A stretch of DNA of 39,422 nt, taken from JAGQUL01 sp038212015. GTDB lineage: Bacteria; Actinomycetota; Thermoleophilia; Gaiellales; SKUG01. The notes beneath the pieces are model-generated. The model had not been told where the DNA came from and made no database searches. It saw nothing but the letters and a program-made list of their open reading frames with translations. Shown piece after piece: positions 1 through 6,050 of the stretch. Both the position numbers and the translations under genes were made by a program. The stretch covers positions 1 to 39,422 of the forward strand of contig JBBQUY010000025.1 of assembly GCA_038212015.1 (NCBI GenBank), written 5' to 3'. Numbering within the stretch: position 1 is the first letter of the stretch; each line of letters starts with the position of its first letter.

Positions 1-1
1 G

Positions 2-574
2 AAGTTCATCAAGAACCGCAACCCCGCCAACGACGCAGCCAAGCTGCTCGGCGGAGCCGACGAGGCGAAGGGCCTGCTCGCGGGCGTCGCCGCCGGCGAA
101 GGAACCGCGGGTTCACAGGGCCTGCGCAACCTCATCGATGCCGTCGGCGGTGGTGCGGGCAGCGGCGCAGGACGCTGGTTCGGCAAGGCCGACGAGGCGG
201 GCACGGCAGCGCAGCGGCTGCTCACCATGCAGGCGGTTGCCGGCGGTGGCGCGAACTCGGCGGGCACGGCGACTGCCGCCACGCTCGATGCGATCAACCG
301 AGGCTTCGGTCCCGCCAATGGCTGGGCCCACTCGATCGGCATCACGTCGACGATGCACAACCAGCCGTTCCAGCAGGTTGCCGCAATCGCCGAACGGGGC
401 GAGATGCTCAACATCTTCAAGGAAGCGGTTCGCACGAACCAGCTCGGCGAGCTCGTCGCAGCTGCAGGCCTCCTGACGCAGCACTCGCAGCAGACGGCGG
501 CGGCAGCGGGTGGCGTCGCAAAGAATGCCGGCCTGCAGCAGATGCTCGCGGGAGTAGCCAACCTGCTCGGCTGA
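2..574 (+). CDS. Unknown Ala/Gly-rich protein, 5' end outside window
   Basis: An open frame runs in from the left edge and ends at TGA 572-574, giving the last 190 residues of a longer protein. The visible part is rich in Ala, Gly, Asn and Gln, has no cysteines and no convincing membrane segment, and reads as amphipathic helices separated by glycine-rich turns. The last 30 or so residues are Ala/Gln/Leu rich. I do not recognise a family. The next gene starts 48 bases downstream on the same strand with its own possible promoter, so co-transcription is uncertain. Frame choice rests on the open frame and sensible composition; the overlapping frames are Arg-rich shadows. Confidence 0.6.
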   Translation, partial: KFIKNRNPANDAAKLLGGADEAKGLLAGVAAGEGTAGSQGLRNLIDAVGGGAGSGAGRWFGKADEAGTAAQRLLTMQAVAGGGANSAGTATAATLDAINRGFGPANGWAHSIGITSTMHNQPFQQVAAIAERGEMLNIFKEAVRTNQLGELVAAAGLLTQHSQQTAAAAGGVAKNAGLQQMLAGVANLLG

Positions 575-610
575 TAGCGTCGTGGGACGTGTCGCGACCT
601 GCGCACGTGC

Positions 611-616
611 GAGAAT
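611..616 (+). promoter_or_regulatory. Possible -10 element, leaderless start of the next gene
   Basis: GAGAAT lies six bases upstream of the GTG at 623, the same geometry seen before two other genes here (11942 minus, 17183 plus). No Shine-Dalgarno precedes the GTG and no clear -35 is visible. Confidence 0.25.
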
Positions 617-622
617 GCACGC

Positions 623-1939
623 GTGGTGAAAGATCGTCCGAACCGCCTGTTTCCCGTGCGCATGCCGTCGGGGCTCCGTCTCATGTCGTTCGCGACCGGC
701 ATCGTCGTGCTCACGTGCCTGGTCGGCGGGTTGATCTGGTACGGCGCGGGCCGCGACCAGCGCGGCACCTCGAGCGAGTTCGACGTGGCCGCGTCCCCGG
801 GATCGGCAAGTGCCATCTCGGGCGACCAGGTGCTGTGGGCCACCGTCGGGCGCAATGCCGCACACGATCGATTTGCCAACGGCACCGGCATCGCGCCGCC
901 GTTTGCCTCGCCCAAGTGGACGTGGGATGCCAAGGGCCGCATCGAATCGGCGCCCGCGCTGGTGCGTGACCGGCTCTACCAGCCGGTCGAGGACGGCGCG
1001 CTCGCCGCGATCGATCGGGCCACGGGCGAGCAGCAGTGGCGTGTTCGCGCGGCCGGACCGCTTGCGTCCTCACCGCTCGTGGTCGGTAACGTGGTGTTCC
1101 AGACCACCAAGGAAGGCTCGCTGCAGGCGTTCTCGTCCGCCGACGGCCGGGAGCTCTGGCGCTTCGCGACGGACGGGCCGGTGGAGAGCAGCCCGATCCA
1201 CGTCGATGGCCGGATCGTGTTCGGATCGCACGACGGCAACCTGTATGCCGTCGACATGCAGACCCATCGTGCAGACTGGAAGGTCGAGGGCGGCGCCGAA
1301 TTCAAGGGCGCACCCGCGATGGTCGGCGGCACGATCTACGCCGGCAACTACGACGGCAAGCTCTACGCCGTCCGCGCACGAGACGGAGCGGTGCTGTGGA
1401 GCACCCAGACCCGACGCGACTTCTCGTTCGGCGGGGCACTGTTCTCCACGCCGAGCGTGGCCTATGGGCGCGTGTTCGTGGGTTCGACCGACGGGCGCAT
1501 CTACGCCATCGGTGCCAAGACCGGCGAGGTGCGCTGGGTGCATTCGACGGGCGACTGGGTGTACGCGTCGCCGGCCGTCGCACGCCGCACCGTCTTCGTC
1601 GGCTCCTACGACGGCACGTTCTACGCACTGGATGCTCGAACGGGCGACGAGCGCTGGACGTTCGAGGCCGACGATCGAATCGCTGGCAGCGCGACGGTGA
1701 TCGACGACGTCGTCTACTTCTCCACGCTCGGAGGAACGACGTACGGCCTCGATACCAAGACCGGTCACCCGATCTGGTCCACGGACGAGGGTCGCATTGC
1801 CGGCGTCATCACCGACGGCGAATTCGTCTTCCTGGCGGGCGAGTCGGAGTTGTTCGGCTATTCGTCAGCGACGGCGAAGGCACCCACGGGCGTGCAGCGT
1901 GCTGCGCGTCGGGCGAGCACGGAGCGCACGCCCGAGTAG
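623..1939 (+). CDS. Membrane-anchored PQQ-type beta-propeller protein
   Basis: 438 residues from GTG 623 (GTG 626 and ATG 662 are alternatives). A short basic N-terminus is followed by one hydrophobic helix at about residues 21-40, so the rest should lie outside the membrane. The remainder is a series of roughly 40-residue blades with the pattern Tyr-Ala-(Val/Ile/Leu)-Asp-x2-(Ser/Thr)-Gly-x2-x-Trp, typical of the PQQ-like repeat family (BamB and quinoprotein dehydrogenase propellers). I see none of the calcium or quinone ligands of a quinoprotein dehydrogenase, so a structural or binding role is more likely than catalysis. BamB-like activity is unlikely in a Gram-positive-type envelope. The gene converges on the secreted propeller that ends at 1949, with only 9 bases between stops. 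Confidence 0.85.
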   Translation: MVKDRPNRLFPVRMPSGLRLMSFATGIVVLTCLVGGLIWYGAGRDQRGTSSEFDVAASPGSASAISGDQVLWATVGRNAAHDRFANGTGIAPPFASPKWTWDAKGRIESAPALVRDRLYQPVEDGALAAIDRATGEQQWRVRAAGPLASSPLVVGNVVFQTTKEGSLQAFSSADGRELWRFATDGPVESSPIHVDGRIVFGSHDGNLYAVDMQTHRADWKVEGGAEFKGAPAMVGGTIYAGNYDGKLYAVRARDGAVLWSTQTRRDFSFGGALFSTPSVAYGRVFVGSTDGRIYAIGAKTGEVRWVHSTGDWVYASPAVARRTVFVGSYDGTFYALDARTGDERWTFEADDRIAGSATVIDDVVYFSTLGGTTYGLDTKTGHPIWSTDEGRIAGVITDGEFVFLAGESELFGYSSATAKAPTGVQRAARRASTERTPE

Positions 1940-1948
1940 CGAGCGTCG

Positions 1949-3511
1949 TCAGCGGCCGGCGATCGCATCGACCGGCATGACCCAGGCGGTGGTGTGCCCG
2001 CGCGTGGCGACGATGCTGCCCACGATGGTCACGGGACGTCCCGATCGGACGGTGCGAAGGATACGGGTGCGGCGGTCGGTGTACACATCGATGCTGCGCG
2101 CCCGGTTCGTCCCGGACCAGATCGCGCGTGCGGTTCGTGCAGGTACCACCACGCGAATGCGCCATCCGGTCCTGGTGCGCGAGACCTTCGTGACGCGGCC
2201 CGCCAGTCGGGCACAGCGATCGACGAGGCGATATCGGCTCGCGTTCGCGATACGGCGCGTCGGGAAAATACGGCTGCAGCCGTGGCCTCCCAGCCGCACG
2301 ATGCGTCGAACCTTGACCGGCACGCGTGTGTCGGGCGTGGTCGGAGGTGCGGGCTTGGCAGGCGGATCGAGCCGCACGAGCACGTCTTCTTCGATCGGCA
2401 GCAGCACGTTGCCCTGCCAGTTGACCGCGAAGCCATGGTTCCAGTCGTCACCGCCGGTGTTGGTCCACACCGTCTGCACGAACACCCCGGCACTGGTGAA
2501 GCGCTGCACTCGCTGGCAGGTCGTGTCCATGACGTAGATGTCGCCAGCAATGTCGGTTGCGACGTCATAGGGCGACTGGAAGTGATCCGTCGTCTGGCAG
2601 TAGTCGCCGACCTGGCTCGGCACGCCCAGCAGGAACGTCGTGTCGCGAGCCCAGTCGGTCGCACCGACGCGATTCCAGCGCTGGACGATCTGGTGCTGCT
2701 GGTCCACCAGCAGGATCGAGCTGCCATCACCGGTGACGGCCAGACCCTCGGGCTTGTCGAATCCCTCGACCCAGGGGCCGCCCGGATACGAGGTCGTCGC
2801 GCCGCCGCCGAAGCTCGACACGATCGCACCGGTGGTCGGGTCGAGCTCGTAGACGAGGGCGTTCACGGTGATGTAGACGTGCCCGCGGGCGTCGACGTCG
2901 ACGTATCGCACCGCCCAGTAGTTGCCGCCGATGAGATACGGGCCGGCCTTGAAAGCGGCGTCGTGCAGCCACGAGCCATCGGCCTGGCGCGTCAGGCGCA
3001 GGAGTGCACCGGTCGTTGCGCCGTTGGGCATCGTCTCGCGGGTCGTGGGATTCGTTTCCGGGTGCTGGCCGAGGTTGTCGGTGTTGGGGCCGACCGATAC
3101 GTACGCGGTGTTGCCGTCGGGGGACACGCCCACGTCACGAATGGGATACGTGTCGTTGAACGCGTACTCGGTCGGCAGGTAGCCGATGCGCGTGACCTTG
3201 CCGGTGGAATCCATCTCGTAGAGCGCGGGGGCGCGCTGGTCGCCCGTGCCGTTGCCATCGAGGTCGCGAAGGACGGGGCACGCCATGTAGAAGTTGCCCG
3301 CATCGTCGGCATCGCCGCCCCATCCTCGGCAGGACTGCACGGGCGATCCCCCTGCATACGTCACGGTTCCGAGCGTGTAGTTCGGTGCGGTCGTCGCGGC
3401 GCTCGCAGGCGATGCAAGCACGACAGGCAGCATCGCAGATGCGATGAGCGCGAGCACGAGGCTCGTGATGCGGATGCGCGGCGTTCGCATCCGGGTTGGC
3501 GTGGTGGCCAT
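1949..3511 (-). CDS. Secreted NHL-type beta-propeller protein
   Basis: 520 residues if started at ATG 3511, which has a G-rich Shine-Dalgarno (GGGGGG) just upstream; an in-frame start at 3574 would put a poor leader before the signal peptide. Residues 1-38 form a Sec signal peptide: basic start, hydrophobic core, cleavage after Ala-Ser-Ala. The body to about residue 390 has NHL/SMP-30-like blades with motifs such as PEGLAVTGDG, DVSPDGN and DIYVMD. The last 120 residues are strongly basic with two cysteines and alternating short strands, perhaps a small OB-like domain that binds a polyanion; that is inference. It converges with the membrane-anchored propeller at its 3' end. The upstream region is AT-rich for this DNA and probably holds its promoter, but I cannot place hexamers with confidence. 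Confidence 0.85.
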   Translation of the reverse strand: MATTPTRMRTPRIRITSLVLALIASAMLPVVLASPASAATTAPNYTLGTVTYAGGSPVQSCRGWGGDADDAGNFYMACPVLRDLDGNGTGDQRAPALYEMDSTGKVTRIGYLPTEYAFNDTYPIRDVGVSPDGNTAYVSVGPNTDNLGQHPETNPTTRETMPNGATTGALLRLTRQADGSWLHDAAFKAGPYLIGGNYWAVRYVDVDARGHVYITVNALVYELDPTTGAIVSSFGGGATTSYPGGPWVEGFDKPEGLAVTGDGSSILLVDQQHQIVQRWNRVGATDWARDTTFLLGVPSQVGDYCQTTDHFQSPYDVATDIAGDIYVMDTTCQRVQRFTSAGVFVQTVWTNTGGDDWNHGFAVNWQGNVLLPIEEDVLVRLDPPAKPAPPTTPDTRVPVKVRRIVRLGGHGCSRIFPTRRIANASRYRLVDRCARLAGRVTKVSRTRTGWRIRVVVPARTARAIWSGTNRARSIDVYTDRRTRILRTVRSGRPVTIVGSIVATRGHTTAWVMPVDAIAGR

Positions 3512-3721
3512 GGTGGTTCCCCCCGAAACCTGCTCCAGTCGGCGACAGGAGCACATGCCCGTGGCAACAGGCACACCTCGACAGTCGCACGAGCTCCTTC
3601 ACCCGTCCATCGCGAAAAGGGGCCATCCTCGTCTCAGGTTGATGTGGTTTTGAGATCGCCCCATACAGCATGTTTACTAACGTGCTATCAACCATTTGCG
3701 ATTCGGTGCCGATACGGGTGC

Positions 3722-3749
3722 TGTCGACGCAGCGAGGGAAGCGTCGACA
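3722..3749. promoter_or_regulatory. Perfect 9-bp inverted repeat, operator or 5'-UTR hairpin
   Basis: TGTCGACGC at 3722-3730 and GCGTCGACA at 3741-3749 are exact complements with a 10-base loop. It lies between the leftward propeller gene (start 3511) and the rightward 55-codon ORF (start 3797), 47 bases before the latter. It could be a dimeric regulator site or an RNA hairpin in the leader; it has no following T-run, so a terminator is less likely. Confidence 0.6.
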
Positions 3750-3796
3750 TTGAGCAACTAGGCCAGGTAGGGCTGTCTGGCACGGAGGTCGTCATC

Positions 3797-3964
3797 ATGC
3801 GTGACGCCATGGAGTCGCAGATGCACACGTACGACGAGCACGTCGAGCGCCGTGACGAAGAACACGACCAGGTCGGCACCGTCGAGGTGCAGATCCTGCT
3901 GTCCTGGTTCTTCGAATCGTCGTCGCCGAGCGATGTCGCGATCGACCTTCCGCGCGCTGCCTAG
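3797..3964 (+). CDS. Small acidic protein, 55 residues, unknown
   Basis: ATG 3797 is preceded by GGAGG at 3785-3789, seven bases away, one of the best ribosome sites in the window. The frame ends at TAG 3962-3964 inside a 9-bp hairpin that looks like a terminator. The product starts with a charged His/Glu/Asp/Met-rich half (YDEHVERRDEEHDQ), followed by a hydrophobic stretch (VEVQILLSWFF) and a Ser/Asp tail. I recognise no family. The layout of inverted repeat, ribosome site, short ORF and terminator hairpin is what a single-gene transcript would show. It could be a regulatory peptide, a peptide precursor or a small conserved protein. No modification or transport genes are adjacent. The overlapping frames have no ribosome site. 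Confidence 0.6.
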   Translation: MRDAMESQMHTYDEHVERRDEEHDQVGTVEVQILLSWFFESSSPSDVAIDLPRAA

Positions 3965-3973
3965 CAGCGCGCG
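3951..3973 (+). terminator. 9-bp hairpin spanning the stop codon of the 55-residue ORF
   Basis: CGCGCGCTG and CAGCGCGCG pair perfectly around a five-base loop, CCTAG, that contains the stop codon. A pyrimidine-rich tract (TCTTCATCTTCT) follows, consistent with an intrinsic terminator. Confidence 0.65.
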
Positions 3974-4173
3974 TCTTCATCTTCTCGAGATGCGCGCACG
4001 GCCGGCGCATCGCCTGACTGCAGGGGGAACCTTCGCCGCACCACGGTACGCGTGACCCGATTCGATCAGGGAAGCGCACTGCCGACACGCGAACCGCGTC
4101 TGTCGCCGGAAGGTGCGCCGCGCGACATGACCAACCGCAGCTACGCCCGGAGGTGCGCCGGGGTGGATTGCAC
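3974..4173. other. Intergenic stretch with no supported gene
   Basis: Two hundred bases after the small ORF. Short open frames exist on both strands but lack ribosome sites and have Arg-rich shadow composition. I see no tRNA or known riboswitch signature. Confidence 0.5.
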
Positions 4174-4205
4174 GGAACGGGGGCCTCACGCGAGGCCCCC
4201 GTTCC
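4174..4205. terminator. Strong 14-bp perfect stem, 4-base loop
   Basis: Bases 4174-4187 and 4192-4205 are exact complements around ACGC, and CGTTT follows on the plus strand. It is symmetrical enough to act for transcripts from both directions. It lies between the 55-codon ORF and the leftward deoC/aldehyde dehydrogenase operon. Confidence 0.8.
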
Positions 4206-4210
4206 CGTTT

Positions 4211-4316
4211 GTGGAGCGGCGTGTGCGCGGCGATCGCCGCGTCGCCGCTCGCTCGAAAGGCAGAAGCCTTCCTTCGCTCGCGCTCCTTGCGCTCATCCGC
4301 GCACACGCCGCCCCAC
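4211..4316. repeat. Long inverted repeat, 20-base arms, with inner palindrome
   Basis: Arms at 4211-4230 and 4297-4316 are complementary at 19 of 20 positions. The 66-base interior begins with a palindrome (CGCGGCGATCGCCGCG, 4226-4241, overlapping the left arm) and holds a small AAGGC/GCCTT hairpin. It sits 9 bases past the stop of the leftward operon (4326), so it may protect or end that mRNA. Its size suggests a REP/BIME-like or small non-autonomous element instead. No target-site duplication is evident. Confidence 0.65.
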
Positions 4317-4325
4317 GGCGGGCAA

Positions 4326-4682
4326 TCAGTCCTTGAGGTGCACGGCCGCTGCGCGGCGGAACCCGTCGGGCAGGTCGGGCTGTTCGAGCAGCCACTCGAG
4401 ATCGCCGTCGCGCACGCGTAACTCATTGGCGTCCAGGACGACGATCAGGGTTTCTCCGGATGCTGATGCACTGGGATCGAGGACGGGATAGGCGACGATG
4501 CAGCGCGCATGGTCACTGTGTTGCTCGATGTCCGTCAGGACGCAGTTGTCCTCGAAGATCGCATCTGGATCCGACCAGCCGCATGAGCATTGCACGCCGA
4601 GATCATCGTCTGGATCGATGCACCACATGGCGTGATCCAGGCATTGTTGGACCTGTTCTCGGGTCGCCCAGAAGCCGCTCAC
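4326..4682 (-). CDS. Small protein with CSCG motif, paralogue of the upstream gene
   Basis: 118 residues from GTG 4682, which overlaps the stop of the preceding gene as GTGA and so implies translational coupling. The N-terminal half contains HAMWCIDPDDD and a VQCSCGW motif, reminiscent of a metal-binding knuckle, although only two Cys lie in the CSC pair. The C-terminus (DLEWLLEQPDLPDGFRRAAA) is nearly identical to the upstream paralogue. It is the last gene of the leftward deoC operon. I do not recognise the family; an accessory role in the aldehyde pathway would be guesswork. The 73 bases at 4334-4406 match 4699-4771 at 69 positions, so the tail is either a recent duplication or homogenised by gene conversion. 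Confidence 0.75.
   Translation of the reverse strand: MSGFWATREQVQQCLDHAMWCIDPDDDLGVQCSCGWSDPDAIFEDNCVLTDIEQHSDHARCIVAYPVLDPSASASGETLIVVLDANELRVRDGDLEWLLEQPDLPDGFRRAAAVHLKD
4334..4406. repeat. Direct repeat copy 1, 3' end of small paralogue
   Basis: This stretch matches 4699-4771 at 69 of 73 bases. It encodes the shared C-terminal peptide of the two small proteins. The rest of the two genes is far more diverged. Confidence 0.85.
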
Positions 4683-5041
4683 GTCTCATTGGACTCCGTG
4701 AGGTGCACGGCCGCTGCGCGGCGGAATTCGTCGGGCAGGTCGGGCTGCTCGAGCAGCCACTCGAGGTCGCCGCCTTCGATCGCGAGCGACATCGGTGCTC
4801 CCGCGGATCGCACGCGGACGCCGCCGTCCGTCTGCTCGGGAGTCGGCTCGGGGTAGGCGACGATGTATTCGCGCGTATGGCTCCGCCGCATGTCCGAGAA
4901 CACGACGTCGTCGCTCCACTCGGCGTTCGGGCGCTTCGTGCCGCACGAGCACCTGATGCCCTCGCGGCCGCTCTCGTCGTACGTCGGCCACATGACGTGG
5001 TCCAGACGTTCGGCGACCAGTTGTCGGACGTCGTCCCTCAC
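4679..5041 (-). CDS. Small protein with CSCG motif, first of a tandem pair
   Basis: 120 residues from GTG 5041. GAGG lies about eight bases upstream and the start is 10 bases after the stop of the short aldehyde dehydrogenase. A longer in-frame reading to 5239 adds a Ser/Arg-rich shadow peptide and is rejected. It shares the layout of its downstream paralogue: HVMWPTYDES near the N-terminus, IRCSCGTKRP, then REYIVAYPEP, and an almost identical C-terminus (DLEWLLEQPDLPDEFRRAAA). The two genes overlap by four bases. The family is unknown to me. The conserved Cys pair and Trp/His could bind a metal, but four clear ligands cannot be assigned. Confidence 0.75.
   Translation of the reverse strand: MRDDVRQLVAERLDHVMWPTYDESGREGIRCSCGTKRPNAEWSDDVVFSDMRRSHTREYIVAYPEPTPEQTDGGVRVRSAGAPMSLAIEGGDLEWLLEQPDLPDEFRRAAAVHLTESNET
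4699..4771. repeat. Direct repeat copy 2, 3' end of small paralogue
   Basis: Partner of 4334-4406, with four mismatches in 73 bases. Confidence 0.85.
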
Positions 5042-5051
5042 AGGTCGATCC

Positions 5052-5942
5052 TCACACGCCGATCGGGTGCCAGACGGTCTTGAGCTCGACGAACTGGGCG
5101 ATCTCCTCGAGCGTGCCGACGTGCTTGGCGGGGAAGGTGCGAGGGCGCACGACGCGCTTGAGGTTCTCGGCGGCCCTGAGCTCCATGTCCGTAGCGAACT
5201 CGGGGTCGACGCAGCCAGCCAGGTCGATGGCGTTGACATCCATGTGCATGGCGAGGTGTGGCGTGATCTCGCGCACGTCGCCGGTGAGCAGGTTGACCAC
5301 GCCCGCAGGCACGTCCGACGTGGCGAGCACCTCCGCGAAGCTGATTGCCGAGAGCGGGTTGCGCTCGCGCACGGCGACGACGACGGTGTTGCCCGAAGCG
5401 ATGGCCGGCGCGATCGTGGCGGCGAGTGAACGGAGTGTCCAGTTCGGCTCGTCCTGTGCGACGATCGCGACGACGCCCGTCGCCTCCGGCAGCGAGAAGT
5501 TGAAGTACGGGGCCGCGACCGGGTTGGCCGAGCCGATCACCTGCGAGTACTTGTCGCTGAAGCCGGCGTAGTAGATCCACGTGGCGACTGCGGCGTCGAC
5601 CTCGGCCTCGGCGGCACGCGGGGTCGAGCCGGTGGAGACGAGCTCCGCGACGAACTGGTCGCGGCGACCGTCGAGCACCTCGGCAATTCGGTACAGCACC
5701 TGGCCGCGGTTGTAGGCCGTCGCGCCCGACCAGCCCTTGACCGCCTTGCGCGCGGCGCTGACCGCGTCGCGTGCATCCTTGCGCGATGCGAGCGAGGCGT
5801 TCGCGAGGAACTCGCCCTTGGGCGAGAGCACCTCGAACGATCGACCGCTTTCCGAGCGCGGGAACTTGCCGCCGATGAAGAGCTTGTACGTCTTGGGAAC
5901 GCCGAGCCGGGTGGTGGAGGAGGTCTTCTTGGGAGCTGCCAT
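5052..5942 (-). CDS. Incomplete aldehyde dehydrogenase-fold protein (ALDH16 C-half-like)
   Basis: 296 residues from ATG 5942, with AGGTGA six bases upstream; GTG 5951 is less likely. The protein aligns by motif with the N-terminal NAD-binding half of aldehyde dehydrogenases (YKLFIGGKF, ATIAPAIASGNTVVV, GVVNLLTGD), then ends after about 290 residues instead of 480-500. The catalytic Cys domain and ELGG motif are absent. The usual PWNFP motif reads DEPNW, so NAD use is doubtful. ALDH16 enzymes are known to carry a second, non-catalytic ALDH-like half; here the full enzyme and this half are adjacent separate genes, which I infer to be a split ALDH16. It probably partners the enzyme encoded just upstream. 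It is followed 10 bases on by the two small unknown genes. Confidence 0.85.
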   Translation of the reverse strand: MAAPKKTSSTTRLGVPKTYKLFIGGKFPRSESGRSFEVLSPKGEFLANASLASRKDARDAVSAARKAVKGWSGATAYNRGQVLYRIAEVLDGRRDQFVAELVSTGSTPRAAEAEVDAAVATWIYYAGFSDKYSQVIGSANPVAAPYFNFSLPEATGVVAIVAQDEPNWTLRSLAATIAPAIASGNTVVVAVRERNPLSAISFAEVLATSDVPAGVVNLLTGDVREITPHLAMHMDVNAIDLAGCVDPEFATDMELRAAENLKRVVRPRTFPAKHVGTLEEIAQFVELKTVWHPIGV

Positions 5943-6009
5943 GTCGGTCACCTGTTGTCAGTCGGTCAGTTGGTCGGTGCTGCGCACCACCCGCTGAACT
6001 CGACGCTCG

Positions 6010-6036
6010 GTCATCGGAGAGCAAGCTCTCCATGAC
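6010..6036 (-). promoter_or_regulatory. Intercistronic hairpin between the two aldehyde dehydrogenase genes
   Basis: Eleven base pairs with a single bulged base: GTCAT/ATGAC flanking GGAGAG/CTCTCC around CAAG. It lies in the 108-base gap between the stop at 6051 and the start at 5942. No T-run follows on the minus strand, so it is more likely a processing or stability element than a full terminator. It could set the ratio of the two products. Confidence 0.6.
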
Positions 6037-6050
6037 ACTCGCTTACTCAT

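Noticed and set aside
3512..3796. Riboswitch in the leader of the secreted propeller gene
   Set aside because: The leader is structured and GC-rich, but I could match no core of the c-di-GMP, c-di-AMP, cobalamin or SAM families.
4052..4336. 94-codon plus-strand ORF over the terminator and inverted repeat
   Set aside because: It reads through a strong terminator stem, has no ribosome site and is Arg/Pro/Ala-rich shadow peptide.
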